8,840 nucleotides of DNA from contig JAEWLN010000001.1 in the NCBI GenBank assembly GCA_023457535.1, positions 1-8,840 on the forward strand. The letters are read 5' to 3'. Of this stretch, positions 6,310 to 8,840 are shown piece by piece. Below the pieces are notes generated by a model. The model saw only the letters and a list, made by a program, of their open reading frames with translations, was not told the DNA's origin and did not search any database. The translations under genes were made by a program, and so were the position numbers. Numbering within the stretch: the stretch's first letter is position 1; each line of letters starts with the position of its first letter. This DNA comes from Bacteroidota bacterium (lineage in GTDB: Bacteria > Bacteroidota > Bacteroidia > Flavobacteriales > Flavobacteriaceae).

Positions 6310-7599
6310 TTATAAAAAGTCCAGTACGCGTTCAAGCGCCATTCCCCGCGAGCCTTTGACCAATATCTGTGCGTTTTGCGGCCGCTCATTTTTTAAGGAT
6401 GCGGCGAGTTCGTCGAAAGTTTCATAGAATGAAAAGCCGTCGCGGGCAATGCGTGCTGCGTAAAAATCTTTGCCAATGAGATAAACGCTGCCCGTTGCGC
6501 GCGCGTCCAATAATGCAACGATGGCACGATGCTCGTTTGGGCTTTCCTTGCCCAGTTCGAACATGTCGCCCAGGATCATTATCTTTTGACGGCCGCTCTC
6601 GCCGAGTTGCACAAAATTGTCGATCGCCACAGCCATACTGCTCGGATTGGCATTGTAGGCGTCGAGGATGATTTCATTGGTCCCTTTGCGCAGCATTTGC
6701 GAACGGTTGTTCTCCGGGACGTAACTTTCGATAGCGGTTTTGATCGCGTGGATACCGATGTTAAAATAACGTCCGATGGCGATGGCGGCATTGATATTAC
6801 CGGCATTGTACAGTCCGATCAGATGCGACTGGATCGTATGGCCGTCAAGCCCGATCTCGACAAACGGATCGGCGCTGACCGAAGCAATGTTCACGTCGGC
6901 CGATGGCTGCTGCACGCCAAATGTGTACGTGTTCATATCACGCGTTTTTTCCACCTGGATCGCATCACCAAGATGGACAAATGCCGTTTTACCCGATCGC
7001 CTCAAGTAATCATACATTTCACTTTTGCCTTTGATCACGCCTTCCACCCCGCCAAATCCTTCGAGATGCGCCTTGCCGAAATTGGTGATGTAGCCGTAGT
7101 CGGGACGCGCGATATCACATAGTAACTCAATTTCCTTTTGGTGGTTGGCACCCATTTCGACGATTCCGATTTCTGTATCGGCGTCAAAAGACAACAATGT
7201 CAATGGCACGCCGAGGTGGTTATTGAGGTTGCCTACCGTCGCGCGCGTTTTGAAATTTTGCGACAGCACGACATGGATCAGTTCTTTGGTGGTGGTTTTG
7301 CCGTTGCTGCCGGTAAGGGCTACAATCGGGAGTCCGAGGTATTCGCGATGGAACCGCGCCAGATCCTGCAACGCCGCAAGGCTATCCGGCACGAGCAAAG
7401 TGCGGTCATCGATATGGTATTGCGGATTGTCGATAATGACATAGGACGCGCCTTTGTCGAGTGCCTCCTGCGCGAACGTATTGGCGTCGAACCGCTCGCC
7501 TTTGATCGCCACAAAAAGGCAATGCGGCTCAATTTTTCTTGTATCGATCGATACAGCGGAACATTGCAAAAACAGATTGTGCAAAAACAGTGTGGTCAT
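6310..7599 (-). CDS. murF: UDP-N-acetylmuramoyl-tripeptide--D-alanyl-D-alanine ligase
   Basis: MurF is the cytoplasmic ATP-dependent ligase that adds D-Ala-D-Ala to the UDP-MurNAc-tripeptide, the last soluble step of peptidoglycan precursor synthesis. Length is 429 aa, normal for Bacteroidota MurF. The N-terminal domain has SIDTRKIEPHCLFVAIKGERFD (17-38 region), typical of UDP-MurNAc-tripeptide binding. The central ATPase domain has the P-loop GSNGKTTT (97-104), NLNNHLGVP (124-132), EMGANHQKEI (148-157) and the Lys of KGKSE (Lys192) expected to be carbamylated. The C-terminal domain has NRSQ (298-301), DAYNANPSSM (313-322) and GDMFELG (344-350). DAYNANPSSM and NLNNHLG separate it from MurE. 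It lies just downstream of gldJ, from which it is separated by a terminator; no good promoter is visible in the 51-base gap. Confidence 0.97.
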   Translation of the reverse strand: MTTLFLHNLFLQCSAVSIDTRKIEPHCLFVAIKGERFDANTFAQEALDKGASYVIIDNPQYHIDDRTLLVPDSLAALQDLARFHREYLGLPIVALTGSNGKTTTKELIHVVLSQNFKTRATVGNLNNHLGVPLTLLSFDADTEIGIVEMGANHQKEIELLCDIARPDYGYITNFGKAHLEGFGGVEGVIKGKSEMYDYLRRSGKTAFVHLGDAIQVEKTRDMNTYTFGVQQPSADVNIASVSADPFVEIGLDGHTIQSHLIGLYNAGNINAAIAIGRYFNIGIHAIKTAIESYVPENNRSQMLRKGTNEIILDAYNANPSSMAVAIDNFVQLGESGRQKIMILGDMFELGKESPNEHRAIVALLDARATGSVYLIGKDFYAARIARDGFSFYETFDELAASLKNERPQNAQILVKGSRGMALERVLDFL

Positions 7600-7604
7600 A
7601 GACT

Positions 7605-7633
7605 AAAAAACAAAAGCCCTCGAAAGGGCTTTT
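7605..7633 (-). terminator. Intrinsic terminator after gldJ
   Basis: On the minus strand a 9-bp stem (AAAAGCCCT at 7633-7625 in antisense, pairing with 7620-7612) with a 4-base loop is followed by a T-rich run (TGTTTTTT, 7611-7605). It is 18 bases after the gldJ stop and its tail ends about 5 bases before the murF ATG, so it can limit but need not block read-through into murF. Confidence 0.85.
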
Positions 7634-7650
7634 ATGGGATATTTTGAAAA

Positions 7651-8840
7651 TTAATTTCTTGGTCGTTTCTTTTTGTCGGCCTTAGGACCTACTCTTGACA
7701 TCGCGCAACGGAAACCGATGTAATCCGTAGCCATATCCTGCGGGAAGTATCTTCTTTGGGCCGGATCGAGCCAGTAAGCGCGGTCTCTCCACGAACCTCC
7801 TTTGTATACGCGGACGTTGTCGTTGACGAGCGTCGTACGCTTGGAAGACTTATCGTATTTGCGCATCATGTTCCCCAAACTGTCCGTAGTGACGTTGTGA
7901 ACCGGTGAATCGTACATCCTGTGCGTGTCCTTTTGCTGACCGGCTTCATCACCTTCTTCAGAAGATCCGAATTTGAAGTAACGCGTAGACTGTTTGTCAC
8001 CATCGCGGTAGTTTCTGTTGTCGGACTTGTCGAAGTTCTGACGCAGGTACGTTTCTTTTTCGTCCACCGGAACCTGGGCGATTTCACCCGGATAGTTTCT
8101 GGCGATGATACGTCCGTTGGCCAAAGTATCGAAAACCTGTGTCTCAGCCGTGACGATCTCCACTTTACCGTCTTCACCGATTTTGTTTTTGGTGTACACG
8201 TTACCGCGGTAGTAGTTGAAGTCACTCGCTTCGTCATCTACGATCGGACGGTAAACGTCGGCAACCCATTCGGCCACGTTTCCTGCCATGTCATACAAAC
8301 CAAAGTCGTTTGGCGGGTATGATTTAACTTTATTGGTGATGTCGGCACCGTCATCAGACCATCCTGCGATTCCGCCGTAATCTCCTTTTCCTTGCTTGAA
8401 GTTAGCCAATTGATCGCCACGTACCTGACGCTTGCCCGAGCGGGTGTAGCTTCCTGACCATGGATATTTCTTTTGACCTTTGTAAATGTTGTATTCGCGT
8501 TGACCGACATCTGCGGCAGCGGCATATTCCCACTCAGCCTCTGTCGGAAGTCTGTATTCCGGCAAGATCAAACCTGAGGTTCTCTGGGCGTAAACATTCT
8601 TAGGTTCTTTTACGTTTCCGTCCTTATCTGCTTTTCCGGGCTTGGCAGCCGAGTTTCTTCTTCCCTTGAGAACGATCTCCTCATCACCGCCCATGGTTTT
8701 GGTAGGCGCAGCGAGATAGGTTTCGGTGCTGAATGTTTTATCTGCACTTACCGCCGTTACTTTCGAATCTTTCTTGAGGTATCCTTGCTGCTCGAGCGTA
8801 TTCTCGTTGACACGGTCCGTTCTCCATTTGCTGAATTCGA
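7651..8840 (-). CDS. gldJ: Gliding motility lipoprotein GldJ, C-terminal part
   Basis: This is the C-terminal part of a protein of the formylglycine-generating enzyme (FGE/SUMF1) fold; the frame is open to the right edge, so the lipoprotein signal is outside. About 396 residues are visible. FGE-type motifs are RLPTEAEWEYAA, NDFGLYDMAGNVAEWV, RVYKGGSWRDRAYW and DYIGFRCAMSRVG. The long insert between them, with NFKQGKGDYGGIAGWSDDG and FNYYRGNVYTKNKIGEDG, matches GldJ rather than its paralogue GldK as I remember them. GldJ is an outer-membrane lipoprotein of the gliding motor and T9SS, and is needed for GldK stability. The stretch between GGSW and GFRC holds no Cys, where real FGE has its two catalytic Cys, so it is structural rather than enzymatic. 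The basic tail ADKKKRPRN is the extreme C-terminus; in F. johnsoniae that end is important for gliding. The adjacent murF fits the flavobacterial gldJ neighbourhood. An internal ATG at 8694 is not the start. Confidence 0.9.
   Translation of the reverse strand, partial: EFSKWRTDRVNENTLEQQGYLKKDSKVTAVSADKTFSTETYLAAPTKTMGGDEEIVLKGRRNSAAKPGKADKDGNVKEPKNVYAQRTSGLILPEYRLPTEAEWEYAAAADVGQREYNIYKGQKKYPWSGSYTRSGKRQVRGDQLANFKQGKGDYGGIAGWSDDGADITNKVKSYPPNDFGLYDMAGNVAEWVADVYRPIVDDEASDFNYYRGNVYTKNKIGEDGKVEIVTAETQVFDTLANGRIIARNYPGEIAQVPVDEKETYLRQNFDKSDNRNYRDGDKQSTRYFKFGSSEEGDEAGQQKDTHRMYDSPVHNVTTDSLGNMMRKYDKSSKRTTLVNDNVRVYKGGSWRDRAYWLDPAQRRYFPQDMATDYIGFRCAMSRVGPKADKKKRPRN

Noticed and set aside
6529..7647. 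Long plus-strand open frames of 197 and 169 codons across murF
   Set aside because: They lie opposite a MurF gene with all motifs and show no recognisable domain; they arise from codon composition.
7921..8322. Plus-strand open frame of 133 codons opposite gldJ
   Set aside because: Hydrophobic Val/Phe-rich translation is the shadow of the Lys/Asp/Asn-rich gldJ sequence.
7651..8840. Active formylglycine-generating (sulfatase-modifying) enzyme
   Set aside because: The Cys pair needed for catalysis is absent between GGSW and GFRC, and the inserts match GldJ.

Overview
The window looks like chromosome of a flavobacterium-like Bacteroidota. The evidence is a type IX secretion system (T9SS) C-terminal sorting domain on the protein at 1-935, a gliding-motility lipoprotein gene (gldJ) next to murF at the right end, promoter -7 boxes of the TAnnTTTG kind, and no clear Shine-Dalgarno sites. 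By eye the base composition is close to 50% GC, which is high for the genus Flavobacterium itself, so I would not name a genus.

Layout from left to right. (1) The 3' end of a large secreted T9SS cargo protein with two near-identical 219-bp Ig-like repeats, closed by a strong intrinsic terminator. (2) A convergent tyrosine recombinase gene with all catalytic residues. It has no recognisable partner transposase in the window, and its best ATG is one base out of frame at a run of nine A. (3) A tightly packed four-gene operon (2227-4991): exported thioredoxin-like protein, ApbE flavin transferase, a small DUF4266 lipoprotein ending in GGGCGCN, and a DUF3570 probable outer-membrane beta-barrel. 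(4) A convergent hypoxanthine/deoxyinosine-DNA glycosylase gene whose stop codon directly abuts the operon's stop. (5) A secreted protein of unknown function (5648-6295). (6) murF and the 3' part of gldJ, both on the minus strand, separated by an intrinsic terminator.

The part most likely to hold an undescribed system is the operon at 2227-4991. Its members recur together as a gene set, but their joint job is not established as far as I know. The operon contains an enzyme that attaches FMN covalently to Ser/Thr. The only plausible target I can see inside it is a D-x-x-T-S-A-S sequence in the DUF3570 barrel, which resembles the known ApbE acceptor motif. With the thioredoxin and the Cys-tailed lipoprotein this suggests an envelope redox assembly, but that is inference. 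The second point of interest is the recombinase start, where homopolymer length would decide whether the protein is made from the promoter-proximal ATG.
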